Source of the DNA: a virus
DNA length: 34,550 nt
IMG/VR virus record: IMGVR_UViG_3300018421_000091
Coordinates: 1 to 34,550 of that record
Reading direction: 5' to 3' (one strand)
How positions within the stretch are numbered: position 1 is the first letter of the stretch; each line of letters starts with the position of its first letter. The position numbers and the translations under genes were made by a program. Positions 1 to 7,281 of this stretch are shown here, piece by piece. The notes beneath the pieces are model-generated. The model made no database searches, was not told the origin of the DNA, and saw nothing but the letters and a program-made list of their open reading frames with translations.

Positions 1-811
1 CCCTAAATCTTCTTTCAAGAGAACCTCTAATATTAGCGTCCCCACCAAATAAATGGGAAGGAACACTAGGATCTATTCCAGTTCTTTGATTATATGTTGT
101 TTGTTGTTCTATTAATTCACCTTTTGGTTCATGTGAATTTGCTAGTTTAACGGGTTTTGACGGAACAATTTTTTCTCCTGGTCCTAAAATTTTTCTAAGT
201 GCATCATCAGGATTTTTGTAAGGAGTTCCAGGACCAGTTCTTACTTGCTCTGAAGTGACGATCTTTGCTTTACCCTTTCTTTCTGGATTTGGATCTTCTC
301 TACGCTTCTTCTTCGCTCTTCTTTCTCTTTCATCCTCACTCATTGATGCACGGTCATCAGCATCACGACAGAAAGGTTTGGTCTTTTGACCTGGTTGCTT
401 AGCACAAGGTTTACCATCATACTTGCCACCTGCCTGAACCCATCCACCACCTTTAAACCAGTCACGAAGTGAGTAACCAGGATCCTTTGCGGATTTACCA
501 TCTCTTTTTTCTGTGATGGTTTCTTCATTAGTCACATAATCTGCCGCAGTGTCAATGTAATCTGCTGCCTTAGTAATCTTTGACTGTACCCATGCCTTAA
601 GTTCTCCTTCACCCTTTTTACCCATCTTTTTTTGAAGACGAGAAACAGCGTTTTTAATAGTCTTCAATTCAGAACGAGCCATGGAATACTCGTGATCTTT
701 TTTATTTTCCTCATTCATTTTTTTCTTTTTTCCCTGACAATGGGCACGCTGAGAAAATCCTTTTGGGTTATTGCAGTCAATTGACTTTTTATATTTGTCG
801 GACCAACCCAT
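1..811 (-). CDS. Partial protein with two CX11C cysteine pairs (C-terminus cut off)
   Basis: The reading frame starts at ATG 811, six bases after the gp16 stop, and stays open to the left edge (270 codons seen). From the N-terminus I see a motif CNNPKGFSQRAHC (residues 13-25) followed by a lysine run; a helical stretch at about 42-93 rich in A/K/D; a second domain at about 112-150 with SLRDWFKGGGW and GGKYDGKPC; a basic, acidic-mixed linker (about 155-185); then a Pro-rich tail. Both cysteine pairs have the same spacing (C13/C25 and C136/C148), which suggests metal binding or disulphides, but that is inference. Similar sequences occur in marine phage genomes as uncharacterised proteins; I believe the second domain is a DUF, function unknown. 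In T4 the gene after gp16 is the large terminase gp17; nothing visible here looks like a terminase ATPase. Confidence 0.75.
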   Translation of the reverse strand, partial: MGWSDKYKKSIDCNNPKGFSQRAHCQGKKKKMNEENKKDHEYSMARSELKTIKNAVSRLQKKMGKKGEGELKAWVQSKITKAADYIDTAADYVTNEETITEKRDGKSAKDPGYSLRDWFKGGGWVQAGGKYDGKPCAKQPGQKTKPFCRDADDRASMSEDERERRAKKKRREDPNPERKGKAKIVTSEQVRTGPGTPYKNPDDALRKILGPGEKIVPSKPVKLANSHEPKGELIEQQTTYNQRTGIDPSVPSHLFGGDANIRGSLERRFR

Positions 812-817
812 TAGAAT

Positions 818-1249
818 TTAAGATTCTTCTTTATTATTTAGAAAACCTTGTTTGAGTAGTTTTGAAAGTTCTGCCGTTGAACCAACAAACAAAGCATTAT
901 TTGTGACATTGTTTGTTGTTTTTGTTCCCGAATCTTCTTCCAAATCTTTTACTTTTTTCTGTAAGTCAACTAACTTATCAGTAGTGTCTGCAACACTTTT
1001 AATAAGTTGACCAGCAACTTCATATGCTCTTGGACTACCACCCTCACCGGCAAGTTCCATAATTCCATTAATTGCTTCTTGACCTTTTTCAATTAATGAA
1101 TATAAATTTGCACGAGTATATTCATAATCTTTTGTGAGATCCTGGGATGTTTTATTGGGAACTTTTAATTCTGCTGGTTTCCCTTCTGTTTCTACGATTT
1201 CACACGTTGTGTTGAGTGCATCGTCTATGCTATCAAATTTATCAGACAT
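818..1249 (-). CDS. gp16: Terminase small subunit (gp16-like)
   Basis: The 143-residue product matches cyanophage gp16 proteins in length, charge and position directly after gp15. In T4-like phages gp16 forms a ring that recognises replicating phage DNA and regulates the gp17 motor during head filling. The middle of the protein (about residues 40-105) is predicted helical, with alternating hydrophobic and charged residues (YSLIEKGQEAINGIMELA, then a QLIKSVADTTDKLVDLQKKV coiled-coil-like segment), as expected for the central oligomerisation helices. An Asn/Thr-rich hinge (TKTTNNVTNN) precedes a short C-terminal helix that could contact gp17. The start follows the gp15 stop by three bases and has no clear Shine-Dalgarno sequence, so coupling to gp15 translation is likely. 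Assignment rests on recognition and synteny. Confidence 0.85.
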   Translation of the reverse strand: MSDKFDSIDDALNTTCEIVETEGKPAELKVPNKTSQDLTKDYEYTRANLYSLIEKGQEAINGIMELAGEGGSPRAYEVAGQLIKSVADTTDKLVDLQKKVKDLEEDSGTKTTNNVTNNALFVGSTAELSKLLKQGFLNNKEES

Positions 1250-1252
1250 GGA

Positions 1253-2299
1253 TTAAATATCAACTTTTCTTGTTGGACTAAAGTCAGCACCGCTTTCGAA
1301 GAAATCTAAAGATTCATTGAATCCAAAATCATCTCCTGGAATAATTAGAGCATCATCAGCAGTACTGAGAACATTAAGTTTTGCTCCATTTAAATGCTCA
1401 CTTGCAATTGTTTCATTATATCCCCTCATAACAGACATTGATGTGCTAGTTAATGAGGTTACCTTCATTATTTCATTATCAATAATGACTCTACTTCCTG
1501 TTACCAATCCAGAAGTATCATTTAGATTAATTACAGTTTCTGTAGTATCAACTGCTTCCGTCAATATTGCACCAGTATCATTATCATAATCTTTTCTTGC
1601 TTGTGGAGTTGCTGTATATCTTACCTGTCTTTGTGCCGTTAATCTATTAGTATCCGTATAGTAATCAACTTGAACCTTACGAATGATTCCATCTGTGCTA
1701 TCTGCAATAGGACCAAACAGATAAGTTTTGGCAGTAAACTGTAGAGTATAAATCAGTGCTCTACGTGTTGAAAAATCACCTTCATAATCATCTTGAAAAT
1801 TTATACTTTCTAAAACCACTGGAATATCTCTCTTTTCACCAATCGAATCAATTAGTTCAACTGTAATATTGAATGATGGTTGAAAATATGGAAGAATTTG
1901 TTCTAAAATTTGTAGTGCATCATCATTTAATTTTGTTAGAATATTTAATTCAAATCCCAAATTATATGGGACTGGCATATAAACTTTTTTAACTCTATTA
2001 TTTTCGTCTACTGCTTTAAAAGTTTGAGTTACAGAAACTTTTCTTGATGGGTCATATGAGATACTATTCATCTCAAATGACATTCTAGGCAAATTAATTT
2101 GAACAGCTCTATTTAATTCAGGTTGCTGTTCAAGTCTTGCTAAAAACTTTTGGGAAGGACCATATGCTAGAGGGACTTTAATTTCACTTTCAACTCCTCC
2201 ACTAGCGTTATCGTGCTTTACATAAATTTGATTAAACAGTGTTCCAAAAGAAACGACTGTTTTTCTAATTATTTCGTGATAAAAATAAGTTCCTAACAT
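1253..2299 (-). CDS. gp15: Tail sheath stabilizer / tail completion protein (gp15-like) with extra C-terminal module
   Basis: Residues 1-215 align by eye with T4 gp15: the N-terminal FYH...RR/K, the segment ILTKLNDDALQILEQILPYF (T4 has FTRYEDDMFQIVEQILPYF), then KRDIPVVL and GLIR-like motifs. In T4, gp15 forms the hexameric ring that caps tube and sheath and joins the tail to the gp13/gp14 neck. At 348 residues it is longer than T4 gp15 (about 272). The extra part is a module at about residues 246-312 with INLNDTSGL, IIDNEIMKV and VMRGYNETIAS, a pattern that recurs in two other proteins of this window. A short acidic/aromatic tail follows. Its ATG shares one base with the gp14 stop (TAATG), indicating translational coupling. 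Confidence 0.92.
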   Translation of the reverse strand: MLGTYFYHEIIRKTVVSFGTLFNQIYVKHDNASGGVESEIKVPLAYGPSQKFLARLEQQPELNRAVQINLPRMSFEMNSISYDPSRKVSVTQTFKAVDENNRVKKVYMPVPYNLGFELNILTKLNDDALQILEQILPYFQPSFNITVELIDSIGEKRDIPVVLESINFQDDYEGDFSTRRALIYTLQFTAKTYLFGPIADSTDGIIRKVQVDYYTDTNRLTAQRQVRYTATPQARKDYDNDTGAILTEAVDTTETVINLNDTSGLVTGSRVIIDNEIMKVTSLTSTSMSVMRGYNETIASEHLNGAKLNVLSTADDALIIPGDDFGFNESLDFFESGADFSPTRKVDI

Positions 2300-3933
2300 T
2301 AATAATTACCAAATGGATTGGATTCTGTAAAATCAAGTATGAGATCTGCCGCAGTTTCAATCTCGTCATTATCAGTATATTTATCATATGTATCATCATT
2401 GGTATGGAAATCAACTGCATATCTTGCTGAAGATGCCGTACCAACAATAAGTTCACCGTTAGTGAATGTTCCATCAACATAAGAGATTTTGAGAATACTC
2501 GTGTCTTTATCCCATTCTTTCACTCGTGCTGTTGTTCCTGATCTATCTCCAGTGACTATCTCATTAAACTGATATGTACCAATACCAGAAATAAGTGGTG
2601 GATCTGCAATTGTTATTGTTGGTGCAGTAACATAACCAATTCCAGGATTGATAATTCTAATTGCAGTGACAATATTGCCACTAGAAATTTCTGCTCTGGC
2701 AACTGCTGTTGCAAGTGATGGATCTTTAAATGCATCATCATTGGATATTGTTACAACTGGAGGGGTAGCATATCCACTACCAGGATTTGTAATCGTCAAT
2801 GCACTGATGGTTCCACCAACGCCCACGGTTGCCGTTGCTGTTGCTGTATTTCCGACACCAGAAGGACTTGCTATTGTAACTGTAGGTGCCGTAGAATACG
2901 CCGCTCCGGGGTTAGTTATGGTTAATTGCGTTACCGTTCCACCAAGACCAATTGTTGATGTTGCAGCGGCACCAGCAGAGGGAGAACTAATAGTTACAAC
3001 AGGAACAGATGAATATCCAGAACCACCATCATCAACAGTAATTGATACGAGTCCTTTTTGTGTAGTTTCAATAGAGCAAGTTGCCGCAGCACCTGTTCCT
3101 CCACCACCTGTGATGTATATTGAAGGAACTGTGGTATACCCAGCACCAGTATTCGTCAATAAAATTTCTTTTAGTGATGTAATACCACCTTTAGATGTCG
3201 TTATGGCAACTGCCGTGGCAGTTGTTCCAGAAACTGGTGCAGCATCAAAAGTCACAACTGGTGTGGATGTATATCCACTACCATCATTGTTTAAAAATAT
3301 TTCTCTAATATATCCAGTATTAATAAGAGATGATGCAGTTGCTGTTGCACCAATACCAATCAATTGTAAAGTTGTTATATAACCCTCATCCTGAATTTGT
3401 GTATCAATTTCATCAATCGTAGTATCAACAACTTCATCTTCATATTCGAAGAGTTCACATTTTAATTGATATACGTAATTTTTTCCTAGTTGATAAAATG
3501 GATCTTCGTGTTCAACAAATTTAACTTCAAATAATCTTTGACCTAATGGAAAATAAATTAAATCACCTTCTCTTGGACGAGTTGCCAATGCAATTTCAGA
3601 ATTATCACTAGCATCCAAAAATGGTGATATAAAATCTTCAAATCTTTCTTTTGATATTGTAACCGTTAGTTCGTCTCTTAAAGACATACCAAACTTTGTT
3701 AAAATATCACCAGCACCACTATATCCCTCAAATGTATTGATATATGCTTCAATTACATAGTTATCATCAAATTTTGATAACTCAACCTCATTCAAGATAG
3801 TATCCTGATTTAAAACTTTTCTTGGAATATATGTGACATCAACACCATGAAATCTCAGGTGCTCATTTATTATGTCCTGAACCAATCTCTGTTCAGATTG
3901 GGTGCCTTGAAGAAAGAACGGATTTAGTGCCAT
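2299..3933 (-). CDS. gp14: Neck protein gp14-like, enlarged by glycine-rich repeats
   Basis: The N-terminal 185 residues (MALNPFFLQG, then TQSEQRLVQDIINEHLRFHG and VTYIPRK) are typical of cyanophage gp14, the neck protein that with gp13 seals the filled head and docks the tail. At 544 residues it is about twice T4 gp14 (about 256). The added part, residues 195-450, contains six units of roughly 40 residues with the core GYxxxPxVTI (near residues 220, 264, 306, 345, 387 and 432) separated by Gly/Ala/Thr-rich stretches such as ATATATVGVGGTI. A different module follows at about 455-500 (EIVTGDRSGTTARV...FTNGELIVG). The last 25 residues (AADLILDFTESNPFG) look like the normal gp14 end. The repeats probably form surface beta-structures on the neck; that is inference. 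The gene overlaps gp13 and gp15 by one base at each end. Confidence 0.92.
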   Translation of the reverse strand: MALNPFFLQGTQSEQRLVQDIINEHLRFHGVDVTYIPRKVLNQDTILNEVELSKFDDNYVIEAYINTFEGYSGAGDILTKFGMSLRDELTVTISKERFEDFISPFLDASDNSEIALATRPREGDLIYFPLGQRLFEVKFVEHEDPFYQLGKNYVYQLKCELFEYEDEVVDTTIDEIDTQIQDEGYITTLQLIGIGATATASSLINTGYIREIFLNNDGSGYTSTPVVTFDAAPVSGTTATAVAITTSKGGITSLKEILLTNTGAGYTTVPSIYITGGGGTGAAATCSIETTQKGLVSITVDDGGSGYSSVPVVTISSPSAGAAATSTIGLGGTVTQLTITNPGAAYSTAPTVTIASPSGVGNTATATATVGVGGTISALTITNPGSGYATPPVVTISNDDAFKDPSLATAVARAEISSGNIVTAIRIINPGIGYVTAPTITIADPPLISGIGTYQFNEIVTGDRSGTTARVKEWDKDTSILKISYVDGTFTNGELIVGTASSARYAVDFHTNDDTYDKYTDNDEIETAADLILDFTESNPFGNY

Positions 3934-4772
3934 TATCCAATAAGATCGAGAGGTGGTAACTCATGCTCAAGCATCATGGTTTGCTTGAGTTGTTCTAATT
4001 CTCTTTCGGCATCATCATAAATCTCTCTACCATTTAATTCGATGCCACCAGGTAATTTAACTCCTCTAAACTTCAGTAAGTTTTGTCCCCATTGACGTTT
4101 AATTAGAGCAGTCAGATATTTTTTAACAAAACTATCATTATAAACTTGAGTAAATGATGCTGGATCGAGTGCTCTGTAACAATCAATAACTAAGAAATTG
4201 CCTGCGTTTTGTGCATTCCAATCGATGTCGAGATACATTCTATCTTGACGTTTATTAAACCTTATTTGTTTGTCTGTGGTTAATAAGTGATCAATATCTT
4301 CCAAGTAACTCTTTGTCATTGCATATTGCAATAATTCAACCGAGTTAAAATAATATAGGTCATTCAAAAATAACTGATATTTGATACTGAACATCCCACC
4401 AGAAATGCTGCTGGTATCAAACTTAAAAACTCTTTCAATTCCAATTACCGAATCTGGAACTTGAATATAATTTGATGTCTCATAAAAACTGAATGTTGTT
4501 GCTGAACCAACAATGGTTGCATTTGCAGTTGTAGTTACAATACCAACACCATTGGTTCCACCTGCTTTTCCTCTATCAATGTCTTCTTGTTGAAGTTCGT
4601 ACTTCAAGAACATTCTTTCAACACCATCAAAATGACGCTCATTAAAATATTGAATGGCGTCATCAACTAAATCATCAATTTGATCATCATCAACGTTGAT
4701 TTCTAAGACAGGGGCACCCAAACGCCTTAGGCAGTAATCGATTAATCCTTGACGCGTTGATGGTTTTGCCAT
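3933..4772 (-). CDS. gp13: Neck protein (gp13-like head completion protein)
   Basis: The 279-residue product begins MAKPSTRQGLIDYCLRRLGAP and has the acidic INVDDDQIDDLVDDAIQYF segment that characterises cyanophage gp13. T4 gp13 (about 309 residues) forms a complex with gp14 that closes the portal after DNA packaging and binds the tail. Residues about 75-110 contain a Thr/Gly-rich insertion (GTNGVGIVTTTANATIVG) before the conserved IQVPDSVIGIERVFKF block. The C-terminus is charged and helical (DDAERELEQLKQTMMLEHELPPLDLIG). It overlaps the upstream 81-aa gene and the downstream gp14 by one base each (TAATG), so the three are translated as a chain. Confidence 0.92.
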   Translation of the reverse strand: MAKPSTRQGLIDYCLRRLGAPVLEINVDDDQIDDLVDDAIQYFNERHFDGVERMFLKYELQQEDIDRGKAGGTNGVGIVTTTANATIVGSATTFSFYETSNYIQVPDSVIGIERVFKFDTSSISGGMFSIKYQLFLNDLYYFNSVELLQYAMTKSYLEDIDHLLTTDKQIRFNKRQDRMYLDIDWNAQNAGNFLVIDCYRALDPASFTQVYNDSFVKKYLTALIKRQWGQNLLKFRGVKLPGGIELNGREIYDDAERELEQLKQTMMLEHELPPLDLIG

Positions 4773-5017
4773 TACTCTTCAACCTCTGAGTTCTGAAAAT
4801 CATCATCTTTTACTGGAGACTTTGTTTTGGAGTTACTTACTGGTTTTCCTTTTTTGAATTCTAAAAGTTGTGCCAGAAGATTATTTTTCTCCTCTTCAAA
4901 ATCCTTTTTCAGTGTTTGGATTTTTGCCTCCAGTAAAACATTCTGATTAGTTAGTGCTGCTATTTTTTGATTATATAGAGTCACCAAAACATTAATATCT
5001 ACTTCACTATTCACCAT
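4772..5017 (-). CDS. Small coiled-coil protein upstream of gp13
   Basis: An 81-residue protein with a clear coiled-coil heptad pattern at about residues 12-53 (VTLYNQKIAALTNQNVLLEA, then IQTLKKDFEEEKNNLLAQLLEF) and a disordered Ser/Lys/Asp tail ending in SEVEE. I recognise the type as a small conserved protein next to gp13 in marine T4-like phages, without a known function. It starts two bases after the stop of the 540-aa fibre-like gene and ends overlapping the gp13 start. A chaperone or oligomerisation role in fibre or neck assembly fits the context but is a guess. Confidence 0.8.
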   Translation of the reverse strand: MVNSEVDINVLVTLYNQKIAALTNQNVLLEAKIQTLKKDFEEEKNNLLAQLLEFKKGKPVSNSKTKSPVKDDDFQNSEVEE

Positions 5018-5019
5018 TT

Positions 5020-6642
5020 TTAGAATGTTCCCCCGTCAATAGTTGTAGTCCAAACTGGTCTGTCACTATATGTAGTAGAAACGATAGTTGGATTTACAGA
5101 TACACTTGTTCCTTCAGAAACAATATCATTTGTGGTATCAAATGTTCCCTGAACACCGATCAAAGTCACTGTATTTGAAGCACTGGTAGTGGTTTTCACC
5201 ATACCATATGCCGCACTGTTATTTTGTTGAGTAATTTGTGATCCAGCAGCCAAACTTGCATTTCCACTCAATGTTAAAACTACCTCGGTTACGGCAGTCA
5301 AAAGTTGAGTAGAAGTAAATGTTGCCGCAGATGGTGCGGTTGTTGACCTCTGAAGACCAGTGCTATCAAAATAAGTAACACCATGTGTTGAGAAATCACC
5401 AGACTGATAATAGATACCTTTAATATCTAAGAAACCTTTTGTTCCTGAAACAACACTATTTGAAATAGTTGCATCGGGAATATAGGTTAATCTTCTACTA
5501 TCATTAGCATGTGATTCAAAAACACCAGAAGTGGCAATGGAACTATCATCCATACCAAAGAATCCAGTCTTATTATTACTGGTTCCACTACTTGTATTGT
5601 ATTCGAAAGAAATACCACGGTCAGTATTGGTATCAAATGCGTGAGTTACTGTTAATTCTGTTGTGGTTGAAATTCCAGCAATCGTTGGATCGGTTAGTGT
5701 AATAACTTTATTAACCGAATCATATGAGGTAACAGTGTTTGCGGCACCTATATTCAGACCAGCATCACCACTTATAACATCACCAGTATTGATACCAACA
5801 ACGGAGTCTAATCTAATAGTGCTTACACCAGAAACGACGGTTTCCATTACCGTCCTAACACTTGTTACATCACCAAGATTTAAAATTGCTTCGTTAGCAC
5901 TAACGGTCGATGAATTAACAGTAGTTGTTGTTCCATCAACTTGAAGATCACCCTTAACAATAACAGTTCCTTCATTACTGAAACCATCGGGATATGGGTC
6001 AATGTAAAGAACATTACCCCCACCAGGTCTTGTTGAAATAACGTTGGATGAAATACCAACGTTATCAATTACAAACTGACTGCCAGCAGGTAGATTATAT
6101 GTTTGACTTGTATTCCAAACCCAAGGAGCACCTGTTACTTGAACGGAATCAGATCCATTTTCATCATATTCGATTTTAGCATCTTTGCTATCACCGAAAG
6201 TTAGAAACTGATCGTCTGGAATTACAACTTCACCAGCACCATTAGTTCTTAATTCAATATCTCCATCAGTATCATTGGATGAAATTGTATTTCCATCTAT
6301 TGTTATATTATCTACTGACCATTGATCTACTCTAGGTAGACGTGAAATGGCACCCAAACCACCAGGGTTTCCTCCATTCTCCGTCAAAAGAACTGGAACA
6401 AAACCATTTGCTGGTGTTGTTGGATTATCTTGCCCAGCAACTAAACCTGGTGCAATACTTAGAAGATCTGTGTAATATCTACCACCAATTAACTGGGGAT
6501 TTTGCGAGTTGTCACCCGCATAAAGCCTTCCACCTCTATTACCATGTGTTCCAACGCCAATTGTTAATCCAAGTTCACCATAATTTAGAGTTGCTGGTGC
6601 GGTAGTACCAGTAGATCTTTTAACTCTAATGATACTTGCCAT
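5020..6642 (-). CDS. Fibre-like virion structural protein (540 aa)
   Basis: The N-terminus (MASIIRVKRSTGTTAPATL, then YGELGLTIG and GGRLYAGD ... LIGGRYYTDLL) is the domain found at the head of many marine phage fibre or tail-tip proteins; such domains usually anchor the fibre to the virion. The middle has beta-strand-rich segments (DGNTISSNDTDGDIELRTNGAG; QVDGTTTTVNSSTVSANEAI) and a module VSTIRLDSVVGINTGDVISG. The C-terminus reads TTTIDGGTF, closely matching the DINGGSF end of the 75-aa protein just upstream. In T4 this region holds genes 9-12 and wac; I infer a fibre, collar or whisker-like role but cannot say which. It begins by one-base overlap (TAATG) with the 75-aa gene. Confidence 0.8.
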   Translation of the reverse strand: MASIIRVKRSTGTTAPATLNYGELGLTIGVGTHGNRGGRLYAGDNSQNPQLIGGRYYTDLLSIAPGLVAGQDNPTTPANGFVPVLLTENGGNPGGLGAISRLPRVDQWSVDNITIDGNTISSNDTDGDIELRTNGAGEVVIPDDQFLTFGDSKDAKIEYDENGSDSVQVTGAPWVWNTSQTYNLPAGSQFVIDNVGISSNVISTRPGGGNVLYIDPYPDGFSNEGTVIVKGDLQVDGTTTTVNSSTVSANEAILNLGDVTSVRTVMETVVSGVSTIRLDSVVGINTGDVISGDAGLNIGAANTVTSYDSVNKVITLTDPTIAGISTTTELTVTHAFDTNTDRGISFEYNTSSGTSNNKTGFFGMDDSSIATSGVFESHANDSRRLTYIPDATISNSVVSGTKGFLDIKGIYYQSGDFSTHGVTYFDSTGLQRSTTAPSAATFTSTQLLTAVTEVVLTLSGNASLAAGSQITQQNNSAAYGMVKTTTSASNTVTLIGVQGTFDTTNDIVSEGTSVSVNPTIVSTTYSDRPVWTTTIDGGTF

Positions 6643-6869
6643 TAGAATGAACCTCCATTAATATCTAAATTCTGTGTAGCTCCTGGTGTTAATTCTAAAG
6701 TCGCATCCCACTTATTGGTTGTGGCATTGTAAACAAGAACCATGCCGTTTGATAGTGTTCCAGCATTGACGTCACTTAAACCAGAAAGAGTTCCGGCAGT
6801 ATCCCCAACAATTGAAGAAACAACCTTGATTGCGTTTTGTTGACCTACTCTTACTTTTATATCTGGCAT
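6642..6869 (-). CDS. Small fibre-tip-like structural protein (75 aa)
   Basis: This small protein starts MPDIKVRVGQQNAIKVVSS and continues with LSGLSDVNAGTLSNGMVLVYN, then KWDATLELTPG and the end NLDINGGSF. The 'LSDV.A..L.nG.vLvYn..t.kW' pattern recurs in marine myovirus structural and fibre proteins. It is the first gene after a late promoter and its stop overlaps the start of the 540-aa fibre-like protein, which has the same Gly-Gly-aromatic C-terminal tag. I infer a short trimeric tip, adaptor or collar component; no enzymatic residues are apparent. Confidence 0.75.
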   Translation of the reverse strand: MPDIKVRVGQQNAIKVVSSIVGDTAGTLSGLSDVNAGTLSNGMVLVYNATTNKWDATLELTPGATQNLDINGGSF

Positions 6870-6908
6870 AAGAACATACCGATTTGGTAATTTTCAGGAT
6901 CTAAAATA

Positions 6909-6916
6909 TATTTATA
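6909..6916 (-). promoter_or_regulatory. T4-type late promoter TATAAATA (fibre/neck unit)
   Basis: Minus-strand sequence GTATAAATATAT contains the exact T4 late consensus octamer. It overlaps the stop codon of the preceding 60-aa gene and lies about 40 bases upstream of the 75-aa gene start, so it likely starts the unit from the 75-aa gene through gp16. Confidence 0.7.
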
Positions 6917-7094
6917 CTCCTTCTAATCCGAGTTTGGACACAACTTCTTGTTGCTTTATAAAAAGTTTTAATGATACTTTAAGCATTGCTTTCAATTCGT
7001 TAATGTCATTACAATCATCAACCATTCTAGATTGTTTTTCATATTCGAACAGTTTGTTCATAGATTCCAAAGAAATTTCTTCAGGATTTATCAT
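6912..7094 (-). CDS. Small conserved phage protein (60 aa), unknown function
   Basis: The 60-residue product (MINPEEISLESMNKLFEYEK, then VDDCNDINELKAMLKVSLKLFIKQQEVV) looks entirely helical and acidic at its N-terminus. It belongs to a type of small protein recurring in cyanophage structural clusters, with the 'FEYEKqSR..D.C.di.eL' pattern; I know no function. Its start lies 14 bases inside the end of the 66-aa gene and its stop codon contains part of a late promoter. Confidence 0.75.
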   Translation of the reverse strand: MINPEEISLESMNKLFEYEKQSRMVDDCNDINELKAMLKVSLKLFIKQQEVVSKLGLEGV

Positions 7095-7281
7095 TGATTA
7101 ACTCCATGAGTAGGTTTTTTATCACTTGAACGTCTTTTTTTAATTCACTAATTTCATCTTTTTGTTTTTGACGTTCTTTTTTCATTCTAATATACTGATT
7201 ATATTCGTAAGTATCACAATTGACTATTGCCCCTGTTTTTTCGTCACGGAAAAGATTACTATGTCCTTCAATTGGTATCAT
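7081..7281 (-). CDS. Small coiled-coil protein (66 aa), unknown function
   Basis: The N-terminal half (IPIEGHSNLFRDEKTGAIVN, then YEYNQYIRMKKERQ) is a compact motif seen in small proteins of marine T4-like phages ('gh.nL.RD..t.AIin.d...Y..Y...r'). The C-terminal half (QKDEISELKKDVQVIKNLLM) is a predicted coiled coil. Its ATG overlaps the DUF4815 gene stop by four bases (ATGA), and its end overlaps the 60-aa gene. A scaffolding or assembly role is possible, but nothing in the sequence proves it. Confidence 0.78.
   Translation of the reverse strand: MIPIEGHSNLFRDEKTGAIVNCDTYEYNQYIRMKKERQKQKDEISELKKDVQVIKNLLMELINDKS

Noticed and set aside
340-528. 62-residue minus-strand frame near the left edge
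   Set aside because: It lies inside the longer CX11C-protein frame in another phase; the longer frame has recognisable motifs and continues to the edge.
2374-2381. GATAAATA-type octamer inside gp14 (and another near 14,449 inside gp8)
   Set aside because: Mid-gene, not placed before any start, first base differs from the T4 consensus; expected by chance in AT-rich coding DNA.
2648-3382. Long plus-strand open frame opposite gp14
   Set aside because: It mirrors the Gly/Ala/Thr repeat region of gp14; the low-complexity Val/Pro/Ala product and lack of a promoter or ribosome site mark it as a by-product of repeat codons.
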